64,000 nucleotides of DNA, from contig JAKOGH010000905.1 of assembly GCA_024811115.1 (NCBI GenBank), forward strand, positions 62,001 through 126,000, read 5' to 3'. The notes beneath the pieces are model-generated. The model did no database searches and had not been told where the DNA came from. It worked only from the letters and a program-made list of their open reading frames with translations. This stretch comes from Terana coerulea. Taxonomy: Eukaryota > Basidiomycota > Agaricomycetes > Polyporales > Phanerochaetaceae. Of this stretch, positions 32,734-44,088 are shown piece after piece. Numbering within the stretch: the stretch's first letter is position 1; every line of letters begins with the position of its first letter. A program made the position numbers and the translations under genes.

Positions 32734-35107
32734 ATGTCCTCGTCTGCATACCTCGTCGCAGACCCAAGCAGCAGTAGCACATTTCCAAGACATGTTCCCT
32801 CGTCACCCCTCTCGAACAGATCGAACAACGGACAAGCCGGGAGCAGCGCAGGAGGCTATACGCCATTCAGGGCTCCCGCACACAAGCATGCACACCATCT
32901 ACATTCTATCCCTCCTCGGGAGAAGTCCACAAGGACGTTAATCATTGACCATTTGCTCTGGGTACATGCGCGTACGCGCACCGCGCAGGCTCGTGCAGAG
33001 CTGGGCATGGCAGACCGCACTGGAGGTACGCATTCGCCAAATTACATCCATCGCGAGCGTCCGGAGAACTACGAGGAGGACGAGGACGTCTTCAGCGAGG
33101 GGGAGGACAGCCACACTCTGACAGCACGCGCAGGTGGTCCAGGGCATACTCATGAAGAAGACGAGGACGAGCGGCTTGACATGCAAGACCTGGCTCTCGC
33201 TCGAAGCCTCAGGCAGCGCGCCGAAAGCGTCGAGAAGGTCATCACCTCCATGTTAAACCAGCCCCCGAAGGTCCCCCGATACATCCCGAAGAACTCCTCG
33301 AGCCACCCACGTCGCCGCAGATGCACCCTCAGAGTCCTCCGGGACATGGATCGCGGCCAAGCGAGCATACGCTTCCGAACGGCGTGCGACTGCGGCTAGC
33401 GCTTGGCACCGTTATTAACGATGTCTTTGCGCGTCGTCCACCCACCCTTCCTTCGCGACCATTCGGGGATTCCTCTCCGTCCGGCCATCTGCCTCCTCCG
33501 ACGCTTCCGCCCGTCCTGAAGCCCCTCCAGAATGTCACCCTCCCCAGCTCCTTACCATATGCACGCAAACCCCTGCCAAGCGACTACATCAAATCGCTGT
33601 ACAACATCGGCGCAGATCCAGATTCACAAAACTCACCTCCTGCACTTCGATGCCCTCGCCACCTGCTCATGGGCTGCGATATCTGCGTCGAAGCTAAGGG
33701 TTCCGCCCACCAGCGTCCCGCCGAGAAGAAGCGGAGCCAGTCGGGACGCGCGAGCTCGGCGGCGGGTAGCAGCCCTGGTGACGGGTCTGGGTTTGGCGGT
33801 GGTGGTAATTTATTTGGCCTGGGAGGTGGCGTGACGGGCTGGCAAGATGGCAGCGGTATCGGCTCGGGATTAACGCGGCCAAACGCGAGCGGGACGGTCC
33901 TCCGACGCGCGCCGCACGCCGCAAAGCCCGACGCAGGCACAGGCAGCAGCGGCGGGCCGGCGCCGGCGAGCACCCGCCTTGCCGAACTTGCGGTACGCTT
34001 TTGCGGCTCAGTGCGTTGGTGGCGATCGAACTTGGGCGGGAGGCGACGGAGGACCGTGCTTCAGTCGATGGCGAGCGGCCGAGCTCGTCGAGTGCACCGC
34101 AGGTGTCGCCGCTGATGACGCCGCGCCTGCTCCCGCAGCGACAAACATTGGGTTCATCTGACCTCCACGCGAACGCTCTTCGGCCAACCCGGGCCTGGTA
34201 CTTCCTGCTGGCGGGCTTACTTACACGCTGTGTGCTGGAGGGATACATGACGGGCGGGTGGAGAGGGATTGAGGCTTTGGAGCTGCTGCTCTGTGTGGGT
34301 TTAGGCCTGCCGCCAAAGTCCGGAAGCACCTCCCCGAGGAAAGACAAGCAGTCGCAGAACGCGAAGCCAGAAGATCCGTTCGAGGAGTTCGACCCTGACG
34401 ACCTTCCTGACTTGGAAGACGCGGTCAAGATTCTTTTTCCGTCCCTGCGTGACGTCAACCCGGTCAAGGGCGGTGTACCTCCACGTCGCACTGAAGGCGC
34501 CGAGCAAGAATACGAGGTAGAGATGACAGAGCGGTTGATGAGGGTGAGTATTCCGCGTTTGCCCGACATACACTATGGGCTAACTGCGAATCTTCAGTTT
34601 TATGATGTTCCACACTCGACCCCCGGACGTCGCAACTCATATGGAAGACCTTGCGTGGCAATATCCAGCCGAAGCCGTAGAGCGTGCGGCGTGTAGATTC
34701 TGCGAAGCTGTGTCCAGGTGGCGAGGGAAGCCCGAATTGGAGACAGTACGCGCCTGTTCATTTTTGGCTTGCCATATACTCACTCAATTCTTTATAGTAC
34801 AAGAAGGCTTCGTGGATCATGGGAAACAAGGACAGCAAGTCTTCGATGTCTATCGAGTCCCTCGTTCATTCCAACCCTGCCAGCCCATCTCGTCCAGGGT
34901 CATCATCTCTAAACGACCCCAACATCTCACATCTACCCCCACTACCCCCGTACCAGCCCCCCTAATCCACAGACCCCACGAAAGCCCAATGTAGACGAGT
35001 ACTTCAGCCTACCTCCATCGCTGTTACTGCAAAGTCGGAAGAGACGCCGGTCAGAAGCAGAGCGGCTGGAAGAGAGCGGCCGCAGAATGTATCAAATGTT
35101 TACCTAA
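32734..35107 (+). CDS. Protein of unknown function, interrupting the GTPase array
   Basis: Proposed exons: 32734 to the donor after ERLMR near 34544, about 34597-34749, and about 34801-35107 (roughly 760 aa after frame repair). Not recognised. N-terminal half is low-complexity with an acidic patch (YEEDEDVFSEGEDSH) and a helix ending in AESVEKVITSMLNQPP. The middle holds NGVRLRLALGTVINDVFARR, PRHLLMGCDICVEAKGS and AVRFLRLSALVAIELGRE. The C-terminal part holds EDLAWQYPAEAVERAACRFC and a basic end. Four homopolymer breaks are needed for one frame: C5 33273-33277 and T4 33999-34002 (short), C5 34620-34624 and C6 34957-34962 (long). Composition and order suggest one real gene rather than several. 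Its place in the array may be accidental. Confidence 0.6.
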
Positions 35108-35476
35108 TACACGTCGTACATCCGCGTGCTTGAGGAGTGACGGCGATGGATGTGAGCACCAGCATATCTCCTAATTTATTCGTTATCGGTGTGTAATTTG
35201 GGCTTCTCGGATGTTCAAATTTTCCCTGTCATTCGTTGTCGCTCATGGACTTAGCTGTCAATCTGTGTTTTCATAGGGTTTCCTTCGCTATTCGTAATTG
35301 CCGCAAAGCACCTCTCAATAACCACACATGATATATCCACAAACAATTTTAGCGAACGTCAGTTTGGCTATTACATGATCACTCGACTACTAACTCTCTG
35401 ATCCAAGATAATTGTCAGTGCATTGCCCTTTTGCTAACGCATATAGCTGATATTGCGAACTTGTAGGGAGCGTGCG
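35108..35476. other. Convergent 3' flanks
   Basis: AT-rich spacer between the unknown gene and GTPase 6; no feature seen. Confidence 0.5.
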
Positions 35477-36878
35477 TCAGAAGAGGGAGTCAATGGCGTG
35501 TCCGATGGCACCGAAGAGACCTCGGCGACGCCGTTTATTCTGCCTCCGCAATTCTTCAGCCTCGCGCCTCCACTGCTCTCTCTCCTGCGCCGAAGCTGCA
35601 CGGTCTTGGTCCATCTGTGCACTCAGCCTGTCAATCTCAGCCTGCCTCTGGTCGCGGGCGCGCTTTTCCTCCTCCAATTGCGCCTGAATCTCACCCATTT
35701 TCCCATCCGCCCTCGCCTTCTCCTCGGCGTACTCCCGTGCCAGACGGTCCCGGTCGCCCTCGATCTTCTCCATGTTCTTCAGCAAGTCCTGGCGCACCTC
35801 CTCGAGCTCCTGCCTCGTCTCCATGTCCTTCGCCGCCAGAGCCTGTTCCATGTCCTGCTGGACCTCCGCGAGCTGCTCGAGGTGCTTCTGCCGAAGCGCC
35901 GCGAGCTCCTTGTCGAGCTCGACTCCCGCGTCGGTCTGGGTGATATTCTTTCCCTCGTCGACGAGCTCGCGCTGGATGCGCAGCGCCTGCGGGCGGTTGT
36001 CGACGAAGTGGCGCAAGACGGCCTGCGCCGACGCGAGGGTGTTGTCGTGCCGCGCCATCAGCGCGCCCTTGTCCAACACTGGCTTGAAGAGGAGGGCGTC
36101 CGTCATGAGCTCGCGCTCCCGCGCCGCGCCGCGCGCGGGCGTGACCTCGCCCCACATGTTGGTGAGGACGATGACGTTGGTGAGCGCGTCGTCGCCGCAC
36201 AGCTTGCGGAACATGGAGAAATTGCGCCGCGAGATGCCGCCGACGCGGAAGTCGGAGATGCGGTGCATGTAGATGATCCCGCTCAGCTTCTGGCCGCTCT
36301 CGTATCTGTCCTCGGCTCAGCCGCTGTGTTCAATCTGCGCGACATCAAGGAGACGTACGTGGACGATAAGTAGACGGCGATTATCTTCAAGATGTCCGTG
36401 TCGGACATCGTCGTATCGTCAAATCCTGGGGTGTCGACCAAGGTGATTTCTTTACCAAACAGCTCGAACGTACTACCCGTCTCGACCTTCGAAGTACAGG
36501 ACTTCAAGCCTTCACCAACCGCGAGGTGCGACCCGCTGACGAGATTGATGAACTGGGCAATGTCGTGAGTGACCTCGCCTATAAGACTGAATAAGAGTGG
36601 TACTGACGGATGACTTTCCGGAGCCAGTAGCTCCCATCACACTGCGCATACAATGAGCCCTCAACTAGTTGAAAGGCTTAAACCCAAACTCACGCAATCA
36701 CTATCTCTTCCGGTTCGGGGACCAAGTGTTGAAGCTGAGGAACTTGCTGTCCGTTCCGCCAATCGGTCGAGGCACGCGGGAGTGCGCAGTAGCGGCCATT
36801 ACTAAATGGATCGGCGGGATGGGGCGAAAGACCGCCAGGCATGCTCATTGCCTGAGTCGAAGGGTAGGAAGCGAACAT
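35477..36878 (-). CDS. AIG1/GIMAP-like P-loop GTPase, array member 6
   Basis: Exons on minus: 36694-36878, 36608-36641, 36359-36552, 35477-36305; 1242 nt, 413 aa, fully open. First exon is a Pro/Ser/Gln-rich lead ending PEPEEIVIA. P-loop GATGSGKSS, LVDTPGFDDT, LTNMWGEV (Gly where members 2, 4 and 5 have Asp), IQRELVDEGKNITQTDAG. About 150 residues of coiled coil, then basic RRRR and the end GLFGAIGHAIDSLF. Very similar to member 7 along its length. GC-rich exon 4 with strong third-position bias. Confidence 0.92.
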
Positions 36879-37373
36879 GTTGTCAGTGGTGAAGAGCTAT
36901 ACTAATGTCGAACGGTGCTCGCTCAGTCTTTTATAGGGCTTGACCCGGCAATGCTCTGGAATGTTTTAGATTCGTCCTTAAATGGGTATTCTCCGTAGAC
37001 CTCGCAGAAGCATGCCTGCACGCATCCACATTGCAGGGAAGACATAGCAGCCCTTCGGCCCTCAGGGTCCCTGTATACGGTTTGCTGGAGAGTACTGAAT
37101 ATTGAGTCCCGAGGTCGTGGTTAATTATTGCAATTAAGGTTCGCTCATCCCCTCTTCTGAATGCTTGTACTCATCGTTGTTTGTGAAGCTATGTACCTAG
37201 CCCCGAATGACGTTCGGAGTGTTTATTTACGGTCGCAGTGCTGGCGCTATCCATATCATCGACGTCGTAATAGTCAATGGAAATATTTGGCCTTTGGTAA
37301 GTACAGCACAAACAAGATGTACTACAGCGCAGCTAATTTACCTGGAGGGTTTACGGAAAGCCAGAACCAGAAA
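36879..37373. other. Intergenic, GTPase 6 promoter and GTPase 7 3' flank
   Basis: No gene seen. Confidence 0.5.
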
Positions 37374-38752
37374 TTAGTTGAAGATCGAATCTATGGCGCG
37401 TCCAATCATCGCGAAGAAACCCCCTTGCTGCTGGCTCTGCAACTTCTCGAGCTGGCTTTGCATCTCTGCCCGCTCCTCCGCATTTGCAGTACGGCCTTCC
37501 TCGATCAGCGCCATGAGCCTCTCGATCTCCTTCTGCCTCTCAGCCCGGGCCTCCTTCTCCTTCTCCAGCTGCTCCTGGATCTCGCACATCCTCGCGTCCG
37601 CCTTCTGCTTCTCCGCGGCGTACTCTTGCGACAAGCGGTCGCGGTCGCTCTCGATCTTCTCCATGTTCCTCAGCAAGTCCTGACGCACCTCCTCCAGCTC
37701 CTTCTTCGTCTCCATGTCCTTCTCCGCGAGCGCCTCTTCCATCTCCTTCTGGATCTCGGAGAGCTGCTCGAGGTGCTTGTGTCGGAGAGCCGCGAGCTCT
37801 TTGTCGAGCTCGACGCCCGCCTCCGTCTGGGTGATGTCCTTCCTCTCGTCGACGAGCTCGCGCTGGATGCGCAGCGCCTGCGGGTGGTTGTCGATAAACT
37901 GGCGCAAGATGGCTTGGGCGGAGCCGAGCGTCCTGTCGTGGCGGATCATCAGCGCGCCCTTGTCCAACACCGGCTTGAAGAGGATGTCGTCGGTCCGGAG
38001 CTCGTGCTCGCGCGCGGCGCCCTGTTCAAGGCTGACCTCGCCCCACATATTCGTAACAATAACGACGTTCTTCAAGGTCTCGTCGCCGCAGAGCTTGCGG
38101 AACATCGAGAAGTTCCTCCGCGAGATCCCGCCGACGCGGAAATCGGATATACGATGCATGTAGATCAGGCCGCTCAGCTTGCGGCCGCTCTGGTACCTGG
38201 GACATTCTCAGTGTCTTTTTCCAGCTGAGGCTCTAGGAGGCGTACGTGGAAGAGAGGTACACGGCTATCATTTTCAAGATGTCGGTGTCGGACTTGGTTG
38301 TGTCGTCGAAACCGGGGGTGTCGACCAACGTGATCTGCTTTCCAAAGAGTTGGAACGTGCTCCCGGTCTCAACCTTCGATGTGCAGGACCTCAAACTATC
38401 TCCAACGGCCAGATTTGATCCACTAGCAAGGTTAATGAACTACGCGATGAGTAAGTACCATAGTCGAGTCAACCTAGCAAAATACTACTAACGGAGGACT
38501 TGCCAGACCCCGTCGCCCCCATAATCCTGCCTATGTGCATTAGTCCCTATCGTGAGCGAATGCGGAAATGTGCACTCACCCAATCACAATTTCCTCTGGC
38601 TCGGGAGGCGGTGGGACTGCTCGTTTCTTGCTTGGCCGCTCCGAGGACGATCTCGAGGGCTTGCCATAATAGGGCGGCGGGGTCTGGAAATATCCAGGAA
38701 CGTAGTTCGTCTGAGACGAGGGGCGAGATGAATTCGAAAACGAGGAGAACAT
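37374..38752 (-). CDS. AIG1/GIMAP-like P-loop GTPase, array member 7
   Basis: Exons on minus: 38580-38752, 38493-38526, 38246-38439, 37374-38196; 1224 nt, 407 aa, fully open. First exon Ser/Pro/Tyr-rich, ending PEPEEIVIG. P-loop GATGSGKSS, LVDTPGFDDT, VTNMWGEV, IQRELVDERKDITQTEAG. Long coiled coil and the end GGFFAMIGRAIDSIFN, an amphipathic hydrophobic motif shared with members 2 and 6, which may bind membranes or self-associate (inference). Nearly the same layout as member 6, so the two are likely a recent duplication. Confidence 0.92.
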
Positions 38753-39394
38753 GGTTGAAGGTGCTGGAAGGGGCGGGACGAGGACTTCCTGCGTGTATTG
38801 ACTGCCTCCCACCCGTTTAAAGTCGGCCTGCATGCATGGGCGTACAGCCACCATCGTTCCCTGGACTGCCCTCGCTGTCTATGGACAGAACTCAATCAGC
38901 GCGCCTCGCCTGGTGTATAAGGTTCACGTTCAGGGTCGTGCAGTACTTGCCTCCGTCCTTGTCCTTCCGACTAATGCGACTCCGATGACAATATTGGACT
39001 GATGAGATGCCTATTGTGCCCTGGTACCTAATCTTTCCCATTTCTGAAAGAAATTCCTAGGTTCCCTCAGTTCCAGAGTAGTCCAGCACTAGTGTCAGTG
39101 GCTGACTCTGCAACTTCAGCGCACACGAGCCTTGCAGAATCCATTCTCACAAGGTTGGTGGCATGCGTGTATTAGGTTCAATCTCATATTTGCCGCTTGC
39201 TCGAAGACACAGCAATGCTGACGTGATTTTTGGGGTGCCCACGAGTCGCAACTTCTACATACCGCACGCCGCAGCTCAGAACATACAAACATACTCGGAG
39301 TAAGCCTATATGATATTGAATGCAAATACATCACGGAGACAAGGGAGTGAAGAACTGAACGAAAGACGTACGGACGATATGCGTATAGCTGCCT
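38753..39394. other. Intergenic, GTPase 7 promoter and GTPase 8 3' flank
   Basis: No gene seen. Confidence 0.5.
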
Positions 39395-40756
39395 CTAGGT
39401 CCCACCCAAGATCATGGTGATACCCGTGAACACAGGGGGCAGACCGCATGTCATGAGCACAGCGTCGAGAACGAGACCTGCCATTCCTACCAGTGCAAAC
39501 GCACCAGAGATGCCGTTCTCTGAGCTAGCGTTCGCCTCCCTCAAGCTCCGTATTTGCCCCATCTTAGCCTGGCGCTCCGCTGCCGACGCCCTCCTGTCGC
39601 TCTCCAACGCTTCCGTCAGTCGAGCGATCTCACCGTCCCGCTCAAGGCGCTCTGCCTCCTCCTTTCTCAGCGTCTCGATGATCGCGAGCATCTTTGCGTC
39701 AGCCTCCTTCTTCTCCGCGGCGTATTCCTCGGACAGACGGTGGCGGTCGTTCTCCACCTTCTGGATGGTCCTCTCCAACTGTTCACGGACGGCGAGCAGC
39801 TCCTTGCGGGCTTCGACGTCCTTGGACTCCAGGGCGTCCGCCATCTCCTTCTGCACCTCCGCCAGCTGCTCGCTCAGCTTCTTCTGCAGCGCCAGCAGAT
39901 CGCGCGACAGCTCCTTGCCCGCCGCCGTCTCGGAAATGTCCCGGCCCTCGTCGACCAGCTCCCGCTGGATGCGGAGCGGCAGGGGCCGGTTGTGGACGAG
40001 GCGGAGGAGAACGCCCTCCGCGGACGCGGCCGTGTGCTCGTGCCGGACCATCTGCGCGCCCCTCGCGAGCGCGGGGCGGAAGAACAGGTCGTCCGTCGCC
40101 AGCTCGACCTCGCGCGCGCTGCCGCGCTCCGCGCTCACCTCGCCCCACATGTTGGTGACAATGACGACGTTCTGCAGGCTCTCGTCGCCGCAGAGTTTAC
40201 GAAACATGCTGAAGTTCCGCACGGAGATGCCACCCATTCTGAAATCTGAAATGCGGTGCATGTAGATGATGCCGCTGAGCTTGAAGCCAGCCTTGTATCT
40301 GCCACAACGGTGAGTACCTAAGCATGAGAATGCGGAGGACGCTCACGTAGTCGACATGTAGAGCGCGATCATTTTCAAGACGTCTGTGTCCGAGAGTGTG
40401 GTGTCGTCGAAGCCTGGGGTGTCGATGAGAGTGACACGGCGGCCGTAGAATTGGAAGGGCTTCGACTGTCCCACCACAGCGGTACATGACCTGAGGCCCG
40501 GCCCCACTGCTAGCTGAGACCCGCTAATTGTGTTGATGAACTACGTCAATTGAGCGGTCGTGTTCACAGGTCACCATGGCAAGAAACTCACCGTCGATTT
40601 TCCAGAGCCGGTAGCACCCATCACACTGTAGGTCATGTAAGCCAGCGTTGCGTCTGGAATGCGACAGTCGACCTACGCGATGATCACTTCATCTGGTTCT
40701 GGGAGGTTGAAGCTCGCTGCCGACAGGCTTGAGGTTGCAAACTCGTGTGCTGACAT
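39395..40756 (-). CDS. AIG1/GIMAP-like P-loop GTPase, array member 8
   Basis: Exons on minus: 40677-40756, 40592-40625, 40347-40540, 39395-40298; 1212 nt, 403 aa, fully open. Short first exon (MSAHEFATSS lead). P-loop GATGSGKST, LIDTPGFDDT, VTNMWGEV, IQRELVDEGRDISETAAG. Coiled coil, then a C-terminal hydrophobic region (FALVGMAGLVLDAVLMTC, GLPPVFTGITMILGGT) related to that of member 1, so probably membrane-anchored. Exon 4 is GC-rich and leaves a long open frame on the opposite strand that is not a gene. Confidence 0.92.
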
Positions 40757-41981
40757 GGTCGATGAAGACGGACTGTGTAGGGAGCGACGCCCTCCGTGAA
40801 TGTTTCATATGACATAAATCCTAGGACGGTTCTCGCAAGTGCCCGCATTGCACTCAGGGTTCCGAAGGTTTGCGCGTCTGGTTGGATTAGCGTGAAACTG
40901 CGGTGCCTTTCCTAGGACATGTACTGCCTCCTCCTACACAGGCCACATCAGTCTCCCTTAACTCAGAAAAGAAATTCGACAATGGCAACCTGACCGTTGA
41001 ATTGCGTTCCGCGGTGGGTCCTGGTCAGCCGCTAGGCCCAAAGAGTGCGAATGCGAGCTGTCTTGCCAGTAGCTCGGAGATACATTGTCGAACTGCCATT
41101 TTTCAGCCATCGCACCGATGTTAGCGGACGCACTAGCATCAGGGGCTGGGCGGAGCTCTGTAGCATGGCACTCTGCATGTCGACATTCGCGTCCCTGGAC
41201 CTATAATGTGAGATGGCAGGCTGACTATGTCAAGTTGAACATCTTGAAGATTTGCCCTACCAGTAGATTTAACAAAACCTAAAGTCACTGGGCAGGCTTA
41301 AAAAATACACACCATATACTCGATGATTATTCTGCGGAGAACTTACGTATTCTCTTGTTGGCCATGGGAAGGTTGTGGACGTCGAAGTTGAACGTTGCAC
41401 CGTACAAGCGGGAGTGCTCCAAATATGGTAATAGTCGGATCAATACTCAGCGTCTATTGGCACGCGCCACGAGCATCTTGCATGCACGCAGCCACCATGC
41501 AGCTGCCTGGCCACGCAGAGACCACCCTCCATTAATGCTCCATTAATCAAGCAATATGTGCGAAATGACATGATATATAATCTCAGCGACACTTCAAGAG
41601 ATACTCGCATAAGTATCGTGAGTGCTTTCCCATCGTCGTATCTTGCTTCCAGTAACGAAGATTTGTGCTGTTTGAACACTCGGATTTACCACAGAGAAAA
41701 GTCGACCGGCTGTGTACGACAAGTCTCAGGAACCAACCAATGGAAGAAAGCTGCCATGATTACATGCAAATCTCACTTGGACCGCCACGTCTGATTTGCG
41801 AGCGAAAGGTGTGGAATACCATTACTCCCCAAGCCGCGTTACGACACGTTGCACGGACATGCGAGGTAGTCGTGCAGAATACACGACCGCTGAGCATGTG
41901 CGTACAACGATCCCGTCGCTGATAGACCTTATATCTCGCCGAATTCTGCCCTCTCTCCTTCACTCACTCCTGACACACACC
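40757..41981. other. 1.2-kb divergent promoter region, GTPase 8 and GTPase 9
   Basis: No gene seen; it drives member 8 leftwards and member 9 rightwards. Confidence 0.5.
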
Positions 41982-43271
41982 ATGGTCCAGTTCAAGCTTT
42001 TCGGCAAGAAGTCCAAGCAAAGCGTTCAGATATCAGAGCCCGTTCCTCAGGCAGAGGTTGAGATTCCTAAGCCAATAGAGAAGGTGTTTATACTGTAAGC
42101 CCCGTGTCCACAAAGTACGTCCATGGATTGACCGTGGACATAGGGTGATGGGACCCACCGGTGTGGGCAAATCTACGGTATGTCTATGCATACGCATGAT
42201 AAGAATATGCGTATCTCAATCCATATTATGTAGTTCATCAACTTAGCAAGTAACTCGAACTTGCGTGTCAGCGACAGCCTAGTATCCTGCACGGAACAAA
42301 TTGAGCAGTCTCGTCCATTCTTCCTTGACGACAAGGAGGTCATCTTGGTAGACACGCCCGGATTTGACGACACCGCTAAAAGTGATGCAGACGTGCTGAA
42401 TATTGTGGCGGAATACTTGTCAACAGCGTACGTGTAGACTTGTCATTTGTGACTTTCATGAGCTTGAACGACAATACACAGATACGCACAGCACATACTG
42501 CTTCACGGCGTCCTGTACTTCTACCGGATATCCGACAACAGAGTCTCAGGCACTGCTGCCCGCAATCTCCGCTTCTACCAGCAGCTCTGCGGGGACGACG
42601 CCCTGGCGAACAGCATCATCGTCACGAACATGTGGGGCCAGGTGGACGCCGCGACCGGCGCGGCGCGCGAAGACGAGCTCAAGTCCAAGCCCGCCTTCTT
42701 CCAGCCCGCCCTCGCGCAGGGCGCCACGGTGCGGCGGCACGACGGGACCATCGCGTCCGCGCACGCGATCCTCCGGGCGCTCCTCGGCGCGACGCCGCGC
42801 CCGCTGCGGATCCAGCGCGAGCTCGTCGACGAGGGCCGGCGCGTGTACCAGACCGTCGCGGGCGAGGCGCTCCTGCAGGAGCTCGCGCAGCTGCAGCAGC
42901 GGCACCGCGCGGAGATGCAGGCGCTCGAGGACGACCTCGCGGACGCGGTGCGGGAGCAGGACGCGGCGGCGCAGCGCGAGCTCGAGGAGGAGCGCGCGAA
43001 GGTGCAGGCCGCGCAGGAGAAGCTCGAGGCGGAGAAGCAGCGGCTGCTCCAGCTCAAAGTCGCCGTCACGCAGCAGAAGGCGGCGCAGGAGGCGCAGGGT
43101 GCGGCCGACGCGGAGGCCGTGGCGCCTGAAAGGCCTGAGAATGGGGCGGCGGAGCAGCCGAAGAAGAAGGGGCTATGGGCACGGCTCAAGCGTGGTAAAT
43201 CACGCCGTTCCTCGAAGTCTCGGGCCAAGACTGAGAAAATTTCGTCTCGCAGCGTTCAGGTTCAGACTTGA
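41982..43271 (+). CDS. AIG1/GIMAP-like P-loop GTPase, array member 9
   Basis: Exons: 41982-42094, 42144-42177, 42234-42427, 42482-43271; 1131 nt, 376 aa, fully open. First exon begins MVQFKLFGKKSKQS. P-loop GPTGVGKST, LVDTPGFDDT, VTNMWGQV, IQRELVDEGRRVYQTVAG. The insert after switch II differs (YFYRISDNRVSGTAARNLRF). Coiled coil rich in Ala/Gln/Glu, then a very basic Lys/Arg/Ser tail instead of a hydrophobic anchor. Exon 4 is extremely GC-rich with C/G at almost every third position. The most diverged member in sequence. Confidence 0.9.
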
Positions 43272-44088
43272 GAACCTGTGGACCATTATTGCCAGCCTTG
43301 TTATGACCCCAACATATCACCTCCTCGAATATTCTCGTAGAGACTGACAGTTGCTGCGTTCTACGGTTACGCGTATTTATCATTATTTCAACCATGAACG
43401 TGGTGTGTGATGCGACATAGACTGATTGCCTTCTATTGCTCAGTTGATACAACTACTGTACAGCGAGACATGCAAGACGTGCGAGATATTTACGGAAAAG
43501 TAGGAAAGGACCAACAAGGGTAGAAGGCGGTCGAGCGACCCAGAACCATACTGGAGATCAGAGCATCGAAACATATAAAAAGATACTGTGAGGAAATAAA
43601 CAATAAGGAAAAGGACGAAGGCTAGAACGGTACAAACACACCGTCCAGAAGCTATATAACAAAACGAAGTGAACGATGAAGAAGTGAACGATGAAGATGT
43701 AATAAATAGCGAGTACAGCGTGGTGTGGACCGCGTGATACCGACGTGTGAGCGTTTCGTGTACGAACAGACATGGGCGTGTCCTAATCCAATAAATACGA
43801 TGAGTTGATAGACCTGGCTGCCGCGGTCGGGGATGCGGGTGATGGTACTGAAACATTGCGCAGAGCATGGCGATGGCTACATGGAGATGCGAGAGTGCGA
43901 GTTGAAGCGGGTGACGGGCGATAGACTTGCTACAAAGGTGTCGTGGTAGGTCCAAGTGGAGGTAGTCCGAGTTGAAGTGGTCTGAGTCTGCATGCTCCCT
44001 CAGAGACGCCGATGCGCGAACACGAGGTGCGAAGTCGGCGGCGGGAGAGGGAAACCAGTAGTATTACATCGCGGCACGCGGCGCATGC
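43272..44088. other. Convergent 3' flanks with a small tandem repeat
   Basis: Between member 9 and the Whi5-domain gene. Two perfect copies of a 15-base unit (GAAGTGAACGATGAA) lie at 43666-43695. Nothing else recognised. Confidence 0.5.

Noticed and set aside
33694..34569. Minus-strand open frame of 291 codons over the unknown gene
   Set aside because: The plus-strand reading joins several exons with good splice sites; the minus frame has no introns or motif.
37161..38228. Plus-strand open frame of 355 codons over GTPase 7
   Set aside because: Exactly antisense to the long GC-rich exon; Leu-rich translation is the mirror of a Glu/Gln/Lys coiled coil.
39414..40265. Plus-strand open frame of 283 codons over GTPase 8
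   Set aside because: Antisense shadow of the coding exon; no independent motif.
42403..43347. Arg/Ser-rich and antisense frames over GTPase 9
   Set aside because: Caused by third-position G/C bias; the true frame carries all GTPase motifs.
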